In this document: positions 1 to 8,086 of the stretch, in pieces | Position numbering within the stretch: the first letter of the stretch is position 1 | Layout of the letters: every line of letters begins with the position of its first letter | Assembly: GCF_018417535.1 (NCBI RefSeq) | Contig: NZ_CP070978.1 | Location: forward strand, 248,001-312,000 | Direction of reading: 5' to 3' | Length of the DNA stretch: 64,000 nucleotides | Origin: Burkholderia pyrrocinia | Lineage (GTDB): Bacteria > Pseudomonadota > Gammaproteobacteria > Burkholderiales > Burkholderiaceae | Program-made: the position numbers and the translations under genes | Notes under the pieces: generated by a model | What the model was told of the DNA's origin: nothing | Database searches by the model: none | Seen by the model: the letters and a program-made list of their open reading frames with translations, nothing else

Positions 1-154
1 CCGGCGTGGGAAGCGGGCGCCGAGTAAGGGCAAATCGCGACGATCGACGGCGAAGCGCGCCCGGCCGCATTTTGCGTCTCGGGCGCGGGCGCTTGCTCTA
101 CAATGCGTGACCCCCGGCGCGCTGCCGGCCCAGCCCCGACCGATTCCTCGCCCG

Positions 155-826
155 ATGATCGTCAACCGCCTTATCTCCGAGATCCTGTTCGGCTTCACCG
201 GCCTGATCGGCATCATCAATCCGATCGGCATCGCGTTCCTGTTTCTCGAGCGGACCGAGGCGCTCACCGAGCACGAGCGCGACCTGCTCGCGAGGAAGGT
301 TGCGTTCAACGCGTTCATCGTGCTGATGGTCGCGTTCTTCGCCGGTACGCCCGTGCTGCATTTCTTCGGGATCTCGATGGAGGCGCTGCGGATCGGCGGC
401 GGCCTGGCGGTCGCGGTGGCGGGCTGGCAGATGCTGAACGAGCCCGACGTGCCGGGCGGCGGCGACACGCCGGTCAAGCCGATCGACGCGAACGCGATCA
501 TGACGCGCGCGTTCTTCCCGCTGACCGTGCCGCTGACGGTCGGCCCCGGCTCGATCTCGACCGCGATCGCGCTGAATGCGAACCGCACGCACAAGCTGTC
601 GGAATTCATGCTGTCGAGCATCGTATCGATTGCCGTCTCCGTGCTGGTCGCGGTCGTGATCTGGCAAACCTACAGCCGCGCCGCGCTGCTGTCGCGCTAC
701 CTCGGCACCGAAGGCACCAAGGTCGCGATGCGCGTGTCGGCGTTCCTGCTGCTGTGCATCGGCGTGCAGATCATGCTGACCGGCTTCTCCGCGTTCCTGC
801 AGCCGATCGCCGACCAGGTCAAGTAA
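155..826 (+). CDS. MarC family integral membrane protein
   Basis: Predicted 223-residue inner-membrane protein with about six hydrophobic segments. The N-terminal stretch GIINPIGIAFLF and the mid-protein stretch TVPLTVGPGS are the paired Asn-Pro and Gly-Pro half-helix signatures of the MarC/NAAT family. The family is often annotated as amino-acid or multidrug transporters, but its substrate is generally unproven. I chose the ATG at 155; an in-frame ATG at 107 would add 16 Pro/Arg-rich residues that do not look like a membrane protein start. No strong ribosome binding site is visible at either. The gene appears to stand alone, with a 199-bp gap before the next gene. Confidence 0.85.
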   Translation: MIVNRLISEILFGFTGLIGIINPIGIAFLFLERTEALTEHERDLLARKVAFNAFIVLMVAFFAGTPVLHFFGISMEALRIGGGLAVAVAGWQMLNEPDVPGGGDTPVKPIDANAIMTRAFFPLTVPLTVGPGSISTAIALNANRTHKLSEFMLSSIVSIAVSVLVAVVIWQTYSRAALLSRYLGTEGTKVAMRVSAFLLLCIGVQIMLTGFSAFLQPIADQVK

Positions 827-1025
827 CCGGCCCGTCCTTTCCCGCATGCGACCGGGCGCTCGTGCGCCCGATGCGCGCGGCGTGCTGGCGTGCGCGTCAT
901 ACGCGTTTGCGCGGCGCGGGATAACATGCGACGTCCGGCGGATGTGCGGTGCACCGTTCGCGCGCTGCGTGCCGAACGGCGGCGCGCATCCGGCCGCAAG
1001 CTCAACTTCAATGACGAGGCGTGCG

Positions 1026-2006
1026 ATGGAATACGTGAAATTCGGGTCGACGGGGCTGGAGGTGTCGAAACTGGTGCTGGGTTGCATGACGTTCGGCGAG
1101 CCGTCGCGCGGCACGCACCCGTGGACGCTGCCGGAAGCGGAGAGCCGCCCGATCATCCAGCGGGCGGTCGAAGCCGGCATCAACTTCTTCGATACCGCGA
1201 ACATGTATTCGGACGGCACGTCGGAGGAGATCGTCGGCCGCGCGCTGCGCGATTTCACGCAGCGCGACGACGTCGTGATCGCGACCAAGGTGTTCTACCG
1301 GATGCGGTCGGGGCCGAACGGCGCGGGCCTGTCGCGCAAGGCGATCATGACCGACATCGACCAGAGCCTGAAGCGGCTCGGCACCGATTACGTCGACCTG
1401 TACCAGATCCACCGCTGGGATGACGGCACGCCGATCGAGGAGACGCTCGAGGCGCTGCACGACGTCGTGAAGGCCGGCAAGGCACGCTATATCGGTGCAT
1501 CGTCGATGTTCGCGTGGCAGTTCGCGAAGGCGCTGCACACGTCGAAGCAGAACGGCTGGACCCGCTTCGTCAGCATGCAGAACCACCTGAACCTGCTGTA
1601 TCGCGAGGAAGAGCGGGAAATGCTGCCGCTGTGCGAAGACGAGGGCATCGCGGTGATTCCGTGGAGCCCGCTCGCGCGCGGCCGCCTGACGCGCAACTGG
1701 GACGAATCATCGGAACGGCAGCAGAAGGACGACGTCGGCCAGCGGCTGTACGACGCGACGGCCGATGCGGACAAGGCGGTCGTCGACGCCGTCGCGGCGA
1801 TCGCCGCCGCGCGCAACGTGCCGCGCGCGCAGGTCGCGCTCGCGTGGGTCGCGCAAAAGCGCGGTGTTACCGCGCCGATCGTCGGCATCTCGAAGCCGCA
1901 GCAACTGGACGATGCGCTCGGCGCGCTCGCGTTGAAGCTGACCGACGACGAAATCGCCACGCTCGAAGGCCCGTACGTGCCGCACGCGGTCGCCGGGTTC
2001 AATTGA
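1026..2006 (+). CDS. Aldo/keto reductase
   Basis: 326-residue soluble NADPH-dependent aldo/keto reductase. The catalytic tetrad is visible: Asp56 and Tyr61 in FFDTANMYSDG, Lys88 in IATKVFY and His129 in YQIHRWD. The C-terminal part carries the usual nicotinamide-binding region. The closest look is the YajO/Tas-type branch (AKR11/12-like), which reduces assorted aldehydes; the substrate cannot be read from sequence. The reading frame stays open upstream to 846, but conserved similarity starts at MEYVKFG, so I use the ATG at 1026. It is monocistronic and convergent with the CPBP protease gene. Confidence 0.92.
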   Translation: MEYVKFGSTGLEVSKLVLGCMTFGEPSRGTHPWTLPEAESRPIIQRAVEAGINFFDTANMYSDGTSEEIVGRALRDFTQRDDVVIATKVFYRMRSGPNGAGLSRKAIMTDIDQSLKRLGTDYVDLYQIHRWDDGTPIEETLEALHDVVKAGKARYIGASSMFAWQFAKALHTSKQNGWTRFVSMQNHLNLLYREEEREMLPLCEDEGIAVIPWSPLARGRLTRNWDESSERQQKDDVGQRLYDATADADKAVVDAVAAIAAARNVPRAQVALAWVAQKRGVTAPIVGISKPQQLDDALGALALKLTDDEIATLEGPYVPHAVAGFN

Positions 2007-2042
2007 GCGCGGTATCCCGCCGGGCGGCGCTGCGCGCCGGGG

Positions 2043-2909
2043 TCAGCGCGCGGCGTCGAGCATCGGGTAGGTGAACAGACCGAAGTGGACGACGTTCAGC
2101 CCCGCATGCGCGAGCGCGGCGGCGAGCAGTCCGCCGCGCCGCCACGCGAGGCCGTAGCCGATGCCGGCCACCGTGCCGAGCACGATCCATTGCCAGCCGC
2201 CGGCCGCGTGCGCGGCGCCGAACAGCACCGCGCCGATTGCCAGCGCGGCCCACGGGCCCCATGCGAACGCGCGGAGCGCGCGGGTCAGCCCGCCTTGCAC
2301 GTAGCCGCGGAACAGCGCTTCCTCGGCGAGCGTGACGAGCAGCAGGTTGTTCACGAGCCACAGCCAGCCCGACGCGGGCCATTTGGGTGCCCAGCCGACC
2401 ATCCCGAACGCGAGCGCGCCGGCCAGGCATGCAGCCGCCGTCGCGACGGCCGCCGCCGCGCCCGTGCGTAACACGCGCGACAGCGCGACGTCGGGTGCGA
2501 CCCACGGCAGCACCCACAGCAGCCACAGGCCGACCAGCGGCTTGTCGAGATTCAGGTACATCGTGAACGGCACGGCGTCCGGCGTGAAGCGCGTCGGGGC
2601 GATCACGAGCGGATTATGGAAACCGGGGATCAGGTGCAGGCTCAGCGCGATCGCGAGCGCGGCAAACACGGCATGCGCGGCGATCCGCACCGCGAGCGGG
2701 CGCGCGGGCGACACGCCCCAGGCGGCCACGGCCAGCAGTGCGAGCGGCGCCAGCGCGACCGGCTCGAGCTTGCCGAACGCCAGCGCGCCGGCATAGCCGA
2801 GCACGGCCAGGATGAGGCTCAGGCCGTGCTGCGGGCGATGCCACGCGAGTGCGGCGGCCGCGAACAGGGCGAGCCAGATCGTGGCGCACGGAAGGAGCGA
2901 AAGGGACAT
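2043..2909 (-). CDS. CPBP family intramembrane metalloprotease
   Basis: 288-residue, strongly hydrophobic protein of the CPBP (CAAX protease and bacteriocin-processing, ABI/Rce1-like) family. The diagnostic EExxxR motif is present as E196-E197-ALF-R201, followed by a FGAAH motif and a final HAGLN motif, which together form the membrane-embedded glutamate/histidine active site. In bacteria such proteins process or degrade small peptides or membrane proteins, or act in immunity to self-made bacteriocins. No bacteriocin gene is near, so the role is unknown. It ends 36 bp from the convergent aldo/keto reductase gene. Confidence 0.85.
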   Translation of the reverse strand: MSLSLLPCATIWLALFAAAALAWHRPQHGLSLILAVLGYAGALAFGKLEPVALAPLALLAVAAWGVSPARPLAVRIAAHAVFAALAIALSLHLIPGFHNPLVIAPTRFTPDAVPFTMYLNLDKPLVGLWLLWVLPWVAPDVALSRVLRTGAAAAVATAAACLAGALAFGMVGWAPKWPASGWLWLVNNLLLVTLAEEALFRGYVQGGLTRALRAFAWGPWAALAIGAVLFGAAHAAGGWQWIVLGTVAGIGYGLAWRRGGLLAAALAHAGLNVVHFGLFTYPMLDAAR

Positions 2910-2998
2910 GACAGGAGAGGCGTTGGTCGGACAAGACGCCGCGCATCATACAGCAGGCTCGGCGACACGCCGCCGGGCCGGCGCCGGCCAGGCGGCCG

Positions 2999-3655
2999 TC
3001 AGCGGCCGGCGACCTCGGTCACGCCGTCGCGGGACGGGATGTCGACGCTGTTGCGCACGCGCATCCGCCGCCGGTACCAGAACGTCCACGTCAGCAGACA
3101 GCCGAACACCGTGTAGCCGATGATCGGCGACACGACCAGCACGCGCTCGACGGGCCAGGTCATGACCATCCAGCAGCGCAGCAGCATCTCCAGCGTCATG
3201 ACGGCGCCCCACACGAACGTCATCAGCCGCAGCATCTGCCGAAGCCCCGGCTGTGCGGCCCAGACCGATTCGAAGTGCGCGGCGCCGCCGTCCATCTCGC
3301 GGGCCACTGTGGCGCGAGCGAGATAGAAGATCAGCGGGCGTTCGCGGAACAGCGACAGCAGGAACACGACGCCGATCGTGCCCGATGCGAGCGATTCGCG
3401 CATCAGCAGCGTGCGCGGGCTGCCGCCGAGCGCCATGCCGACGATCGACAGCGCGATCCCGAGCAGCACGATGGCCGCCACCGCGTCGACGCGGCGCGAG
3501 CGGACGAATTCGACGATCGACCAGATGATGGGGGGAACCGCCGACGCGTACAGCGCGCCGGTTTCGCCGAAATAAGGATGCGCGACCCGGTACGCAACCC
3601 AGGGCAGCAGCAGGTTGACGAAGAGTTCGAGAATCAGGCCGGCTCGCGGTTTCAC
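2999..3655 (-). CDS. VC0807-like multi-pass membrane protein
   Basis: 218-residue membrane protein with five or six hydrophobic helices, starting LILELFVNLLLPWVAY and containing GIALSIVGMALGGSPRTLLMRES. This matches the VC0807 family of conserved membrane proteins of unknown function. The frame is open to an ATG at 3793, but the first 46 residues from there are Arg/Cys-rich and lack membrane character. The GTG at 3655, directly before the KPRAGLILE segment, gives the normal family start and is my choice. No functional partner is evident next to it. Confidence 0.75.
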   Translation of the reverse strand: MKPRAGLILELFVNLLLPWVAYRVAHPYFGETGALYASAVPPIIWSIVEFVRSRRVDAVAAIVLLGIALSIVGMALGGSPRTLLMRESLASGTIGVVFLLSLFRERPLIFYLARATVAREMDGGAAHFESVWAAQPGLRQMLRLMTFVWGAVMTLEMLLRCWMVMTWPVERVLVVSPIIGYTVFGCLLTWTFWYRRRMRVRNSVDIPSRDGVTEVAGR

Positions 3656-3955
3656 GGTACGCAATTCCACGCAGGTTGGGGCGAACGCGCGGCGGGCGTG
3701 GTTGCCCCGGGTTGCCCCGAAAAGGGTTCGGTCCAGTATATCGAAGAATCGCGCCGGGCTGCGGCATCGCAACGGCTGCTTGCTCCGGCGCATTCGTCAC
3801 GCATCGGCTTCGGACGTCGGCAGCGACGAGGGGGAAGGGGCGCTGGAGGGAGTCGTCGGCAGGCGGTCGCTTCGCCCGGCGAACGGGCGACGCCGACAGG
3901 CTGGGCAACCGCACGCGTGCCGCGGCCCGAATCGCTGCCGCGGCCGCGTGCGCCG

Positions 3956-5053
3956 TCAGGCGACGGCGGGCCGGACGATGATCTTCACGTTCCGGTCCTT
4001 GTGGTTGACCAGTTCCTCGAAGCCGTGCGCGACGATGTCGCCGAGCGCGATGCGTCCGGTGATGAGCGGCTGCACGTCGATGCGGCCGTCCGCGATGAAG
4101 CGGATCACGTCCGCGAATTCGCCGTTGTACGCGAGCGAGCCGATCACTTCCTTCTCGGTCGACACGATGTCGAAGAAATTGAACGACGTCGGCTCCTCGA
4201 AGATGCCGACCATCACCGACTTGCCGGCCTTGCGGATCACGTCGATCGCGAGCTTCGCGGTGGCCGTGTGCCCGATGCACTCGAACGACACGTCGGCGCC
4301 GTAGCCGCCGGTCAGCGCCTTGACTTCCGCGATCGCGTCGGACGTCTTCGAATCGATGACGACGCTCGCACCGACTTCCAGCGCCTTCTGCTTGCGCGCG
4401 GCCGACATTTCCAGCGCGATCACGCGTCCGGCACCCGCGGCCTTCGCGCACATGATCGTGCACAGGCCGATCGTGCCCGCGCCGACCACGACGACGGTCT
4501 GCCCGACGATGTTGCCGGCCTTCTTCACCGCATGCAGCCCGACCGCGAGCGGTTCGATCAGCGCGCCGGCTTCGGTCGGGAAGTTGTCGGGCAGCTTGTA
4601 CAGCAGTTCGGCCGGCACGTTCACGTATTCGGCGAACGCGCCGTTGTTCATCAGCCCGGTGAACGCGAGGTTCTCGCAGATGTTGTACAGCCCGTGCCTG
4701 CAATACCAGCATGTGCCGCAATGCTGGCATGCGTCGGCCGTCACGCGGTCGCCGACCGCGAAGCCCGTCACGCCCGCGCCGAGTTCGGCGATCTCGCCGC
4801 TGAATTCGTGGCCGAGGATGCACTGGCCTTTCAGGCCCGTCAGCGGATGCGGCGCATCGACCGGGATGAACACGGGGCCCGCGACGTATTCGTGCAGGTC
4901 GGAGCCGCAGATGCCGCACCAGTGCACGCGTATCGTCACCCAGCCGGCCGGCGGGCGCTCCGGAACGGGAACCTCTTCGACGCTGATGTCGTGGCGGCCG
5001 CGCCAGACGGCGGCTTTCATGCTGCGGGCGGTGGTCGGTGCCGGTGTACTCAC
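3956..5053 (-). CDS. 2,3-butanediol dehydrogenase-like zinc alcohol dehydrogenase
   Basis: 365-residue zinc-dependent medium-chain dehydrogenase. It has the catalytic-zinc segment CGICGSDLHE, GHEFSGEI, the four-cysteine structural-zinc loop (CQHCGTCWYCRHGLYNIC) and a Rossmann motif GAGTIG for NAD(P). Overall it resembles (R,R)-butanediol dehydrogenases, which interconvert acetoin and 2,3-butanediol, although sorbitol or threonine dehydrogenase activity cannot be excluded. The GTG at 5053 has GGAGA seven bases upstream; the ATG at 5020 has no ribosome binding site, so I prefer GTG. A candidate sigma-54 promoter lies about 85 bp upstream with a cluster of TGAGAC half-sites further up, which fits control by a Fis-type activator such as AcoR. 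Confidence 0.85.
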   Translation of the reverse strand: MSTPAPTTARSMKAAVWRGRHDISVEEVPVPERPPAGWVTIRVHWCGICGSDLHEYVAGPVFIPVDAPHPLTGLKGQCILGHEFSGEIAELGAGVTGFAVGDRVTADACQHCGTCWYCRHGLYNICENLAFTGLMNNGAFAEYVNVPAELLYKLPDNFPTEAGALIEPLAVGLHAVKKAGNIVGQTVVVVGAGTIGLCTIMCAKAAGAGRVIALEMSAARKQKALEVGASVVIDSKTSDAIAEVKALTGGYGADVSFECIGHTATAKLAIDVIRKAGKSVMVGIFEEPTSFNFFDIVSTEKEVIGSLAYNGEFADVIRFIADGRIDVQPLITGRIALGDIVAHGFEELVNHKDRNVKIIVRPAVA

Positions 5054-5135
5054 GTTGCTGTCTCCGTCAGGTTGTCGTCGGGCGCGAGGCGTCGCTGCCG
5101 GTGCGCCCGTCGCGCGATTGCGCGATCGACCGGTA

Positions 5136-5151
5136 TGCAGGAACGGGGCCA
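5136..5151 (-). promoter_or_regulatory. Candidate sigma-54 promoter of the butanediol dehydrogenase gene
   Basis: Read on the minus strand this is TGGCCCC-N4-CTGCA. The invariant GG and GC are separated by the canonical ten bases, with 12 positions in all close to the TGGCACG-N4-TTGCA consensus; the A and G of the -24 box and the first T of the -12 box are not matched. The predicted start is near 5125, leaving a leader of about 70 bases before the GTG at 5053. Confidence 0.4.
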
Positions 5152-5287
5152 GCGTGAATCGGTGTGGCGTGCGGCGATCGGAGAGGGTGGCCGGTGTGCA
5201 ATGCACCATTTCGCTGTCTTGCGACAGAAAACGATCTGGCGGGAAGCGTGCGTGGCGTTTGCTGCGATTGCGAGGTCGCGGGCCGGG

Positions 5288-5340
5288 TGAGACGCTGGGA
5301 CGTTCGTCTCAGCGCAATGAGACAAATCGCGAGACGAACG
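5288..5340. promoter_or_regulatory. Cluster of TGAGAC half-sites (candidate enhancer)
   Basis: The hexamer TGAGAC occurs at 5288-5293 and 5318-5323 and inverted (GTCTCA) at 5306-5311; 5306-5323 is thus GTCTCA-N6-TGAGAC. A larger perfect inverted repeat, CGTTCGTCTC at 5301-5310 with GAGACGAACG at 5331-5340, encloses it. The cluster sits 160-215 bp upstream of the predicted dehydrogenase transcription start, the usual distance for a sigma-54 activator. The 315-bp stretch 5054-5368 holds no gene. Confidence 0.45.
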
Positions 5341-5368
5341 GCGATGGCCGGCGCGGTTCGAAGCGCGC

Positions 5369-6109
5369 TCAGGCGATGACTTCGTCCACCGCGACCGGCG
5401 CGAGCGGCGTGAATCCGGCGGCGCGGTACAGCGGCTGACCGGCCTCGGTCGACACGAGCCATACGCGCTGAGCGCCACGTTGGCGCGCGTGCGCGACGAT
5501 TGCGGCGAGCAGTTGCATCGCGAGGCCGCGGCGCCGGTATGCGTCCGCCGTCGCGACCCGGTCGACGACGATGTCGCGCGCCGACGCGAAGCCGTAGCGC
5601 GCGGTGGCCGCAATCTGCCCGTCCAGCCGGTGCGCGAACAGGAACGCGGCCGGATTCGGCTGGAACGGCGGGAATGGGGCGCTCGCATTGAACGCGTCGA
5701 TGTCGCCCGGCATGTGACAGGCGAGTGCTTGTGCGAGTGCTTCGTCGCCGGACAGCACGCCGATATCGGCGGCCATGAAATGCTCGTCCGACAGCCGGCG
5801 CGTCCTGCCTTGCAGCGCAGGTGGCAGCGGCGCGGCGCCATAGCGCGTGATCCATGCGCCGGCGGCGAATGGGCCGTCGCTGCACGCGGGCGCGCCCTCG
5901 ATCATGAAATGCTCGAAAGGCCGGCCCATGCCGGCGTCGAACTGCACGACGTGGCCGTCCGGGCGGTCGAGGACCGGCGCGTCGCGGCGGTCGCGCGCGG
6001 CGCAGTATCCGGCGATGAAGGTGTTCACGGCGGCCTTGCGGTGGGGGAAGGTCGACCAGGCCAAGTCGAGCGGAAGCGTGACGTCGGGAGCGGGGGAGGC
6101 GGTCGGCAT
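5369..6109 (-). CDS. GNAT family N-acetyltransferase
   Basis: 246-residue protein whose C-terminal half carries the GNAT acetyl-CoA fold: a valine/aspartate beta strand (ARDIVVDRVATADAYRRRGLAMQLLAAIVAHARQRG), with the R/Q-x-x-G/A loop seen as RRRGLA, followed by YRAAGF near the end. The N-terminal 110 residues are less conserved and probably shape the acceptor pocket. The substrate is unknown. It is transcribed divergently from the MFS gene at 6321; the shared 211-bp region contains a MerR-type operator, so the two may answer to the same signal. Confidence 0.85.
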   Translation of the reverse strand: MPTASPAPDVTLPLDLAWSTFPHRKAAVNTFIAGYCAARDRRDAPVLDRPDGHVVQFDAGMGRPFEHFMIEGAPACSDGPFAAGAWITRYGAAPLPPALQGRTRRLSDEHFMAADIGVLSGDEALAQALACHMPGDIDAFNASAPFPPFQPNPAAFLFAHRLDGQIAATARYGFASARDIVVDRVATADAYRRRGLAMQLLAAIVAHARQRGAQRVWLVSTEAGQPLYRAAGFTPLAPVAVDEVIA

Positions 6110-6222
6110 GCGTAGGTGCGCAACGTTGTCGGGGCGAAGCCGACAGCTTAGATCAGGATGCCGTCGCTGTCGTGCCGGCCCATTGCAGCGATCGGCGAAA
6201 CGCAGCGTTGCGCAACTTTCCC

Positions 6223-6253
6223 TTTACTTGAAGTTAACTTCAATTTGTATCAT
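6223..6253 (+). promoter_or_regulatory. MerR/SoxR-type promoter with 19-bp spacer
   Basis: A -35-like TTTACT (6223-6228) and a -10-like TATCAT (6248-6253) are separated by 19 bp instead of 17, the hallmark of MerR-family activated promoters. The spacer holds a perfect palindrome, TTGAAGTTAACTTCAA (6228-6243), whose AAGTTAACTT core is the same as in the SoxR box. It faces the MFS gene at 6321. No MerR-family regulator gene is present in the window. Confidence 0.7.
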
Positions 6254-6320
6254 GTGCGCCAGTCCGATCGCGGCCGCGTGAGACATCCCGTTGCACGCGG
6301 CGGCCCCAACGGAGGTGGAG

Positions 6321-7532
6321 ATGACCGAATCGCCTGTCGCGGCCAATGCCGCCACGCTGCCGGCGCGCAGCTACCGGGCCGCCGTCGCGAACGTCGTGCT
6401 GGCGAGCATCGTATCGGCGTTGCACGTCGGCAAGGCGACGATCGCATTGCCGTCGCTCCAGCACGAGTTCGGCGGCTCGCTCGCGTCGCTGAGCGGGATC
6501 ATGTCGGTGTTTCCGTTCGTCGGCGTGTTCGGCGGGATCGCGGCCGGCCTGCTGGTGCGCCGCTGGGGCGACCGGCTGCTGCTGATGACGGGCCTCGTGA
6601 TCCTCGGCGTGTCGAGTGTCGCCGGCGCGTGGGCGGGCAGCTTCGCGCTGCTGCTGGCGACGCGCTTCGCCGAGGGGCTCGGTTTCGTGATCGTGGTCGT
6701 CGCCGCGCCGGCCGTGCTGAATCGCGTGACGCCGCCCGGGCGTCGCAACCTCGTGTTCGGCCTGTGGAGCACCTTCATGCCGGCCGGCATGGCGCTGTCG
6801 ATGCTCGTCGGGCCGCTGCTCGGCGGCCGGCGCAACGGCTGGCTCGCGGCCGCGGTGCTGACGCTCGTCGCGGCCGCCGCGGTGCCTGTCACGACGTCCG
6901 CCGACTCGCCGTTGCGGCAGGCGGCTGCGACGCGCATCGGGCCCGCGCTGCGCGATGTGCTCGCGTCGCGCTCGACGACGCTGCTCGCGCTGGGCTTCGC
7001 GACCTATAACGTGCAGTTCTTCGCGGTGATGACGTTCCTGCCGGTTTTCCTGATGCAGCGCCTCGGCGTCGCGGTCGGCGCGGCGGGGCTGATCAGCGCG
7101 GCGATCGTCGCTTCGTGCGTGATCGGCAACCTGACGGCCGGCTGGCTGCTGTCGCGCGGCGCGCGGCCCGGGATCGTGATGGCCGCGACGGCGGTCGCGA
7201 TCGGCGCGGCCGGCGCAGGGCTCTTCAGCGCGGCGACGCCCGCGCCGATCGCGGTCGCACTCGGTTTCGCATTCTCGGCAATGGCAGGGATGCTGCCCGC
7301 GACGATCCTCGCGTGCGCGCCGGGCTCCGCGCCGTCGCCGTCGCTGGCGCCGCTCAGCATCGGCTGGGTCGTGCAGGGCAACTATCTCGGACAGGTGATC
7401 GGGCCGCTGGCGATCGGCGGGATCGTCGGCGCGTTCGGCTGGTCGGGCGGTATCGGGTTGATGCTCGCGGCCGCCGTCGCCGGTGCGGCGATCGGCCTGT
7501 CGCTGCTGCGCGAGCCGATGGGCCGGCGCTGA
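6321..7532 (+). CDS. MFS transporter (CynX/NimT-like)
   Basis: 403-residue major facilitator with about 12 hydrophobic segments. The loop 2-3 motif A appears in degenerate form (GGIAAGLLVRRWGDRLLL) and there is a conserved FxxGLGFVIVVVAAPAVLNR stretch in TM4-5. It resembles cyanate/nitroimidazole-type permeases more than classical drug pumps. The ATG at 6321 follows GGAGGTGGAG, an excellent ribosome binding site; the upstream ATG at 6291 has none. The MerR-type promoter just upstream suggests induction by a small molecule or redox-active compound that it may export. Confidence 0.88.
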   Translation: MTESPVAANAATLPARSYRAAVANVVLASIVSALHVGKATIALPSLQHEFGGSLASLSGIMSVFPFVGVFGGIAAGLLVRRWGDRLLLMTGLVILGVSSVAGAWAGSFALLLATRFAEGLGFVIVVVAAPAVLNRVTPPGRRNLVFGLWSTFMPAGMALSMLVGPLLGGRRNGWLAAAVLTLVAAAAVPVTTSADSPLRQAAATRIGPALRDVLASRSTTLLALGFATYNVQFFAVMTFLPVFLMQRLGVAVGAAGLISAAIVASCVIGNLTAGWLLSRGARPGIVMAATAVAIGAAGAGLFSAATPAPIAVALGFAFSAMAGMLPATILACAPGSAPSPSLAPLSIGWVVQGNYLGQVIGPLAIGGIVGAFGWSGGIGLMLAAAVAGAAIGLSLLREPMGRR

Positions 7533-7576
7533 GCGCGGCGCCGGTGCCGTTCAACCTGCACGTCAATCCGTCAAGC

Positions 7577-8062
7577 ATGCCGAACACCATGGAAAGCCTG
7601 ATCTGCGAAGAAGACCTGTCGAGCGAAGCGCCGTCATTTGGCGAACACGATGCGATGCCATTGCACGGCGGCGGCGTCGCGCATCCGCTCGTGACGATCG
7701 GCCGCGCGCCGGTTCCGGAGCACGCGTCGGCCGCGGCGTCGCCGTTGCGCCCGCAACTGTTCGTCACGGTGCTGGAGGCCGGCGACGACGGGTTGCTGAT
7801 TCGATGGGTCGAGAGCGGTCGTTGCCATTACGGCGAGCAGCGCTGGCGCCTGCGCGTCGCGTTGCAGCCGGGCCGCTGCGCGATCTCGGGGCGGCCGATC
7901 GAGCCCGGCGAGCCGGTGTTCCGGCCGGTGCGGCGGCCCGTGCCCGCGAATGGCGACGAGATGATCTGCCCGGCGTCGGTGCCGTGTGCGGCTGGCGCGG
8001 CGCGGGCGGACGTTGCGTCCGGGAACGACACTGCGCGGGATTCGGCCGACGTGCTGGACTAG
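7577..8062 (+). CDS. DUF3331 domain-containing protein
   Basis: 161-residue cytoplasmic protein of unknown function. The conserved block runs from about residue 55: a WVESGRCHYGEQRWR segment followed by CAISGRPIEPGEPVFRP, typical of the DUF3331 proteins found almost only in Burkholderia and relatives. The two cysteines in these blocks are conserved in the family and could bind metal. An internal ATG four codons downstream is an equally possible start; neither has a clear ribosome binding site. It follows the MFS gene by 44 bp, with a GC-rich inverted repeat between them. Confidence 0.72.
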   Translation: MPNTMESLICEEDLSSEAPSFGEHDAMPLHGGGVAHPLVTIGRAPVPEHASAAASPLRPQLFVTVLEAGDDGLLIRWVESGRCHYGEQRWRLRVALQPGRCAISGRPIEPGEPVFRPVRRPVPANGDEMICPASVPCAAGAARADVASGNDTARDSADVLD

Positions 8063-8086
8063 ACGCCGGCCGGCCGCGGAGCCGCG

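Noticed and set aside
1-27. Possible tail of an upstream plus-strand gene (about eight codons ending in TAA).
   Set aside because: Too short to support; any GC-rich 27-bp stretch can give such a tail.
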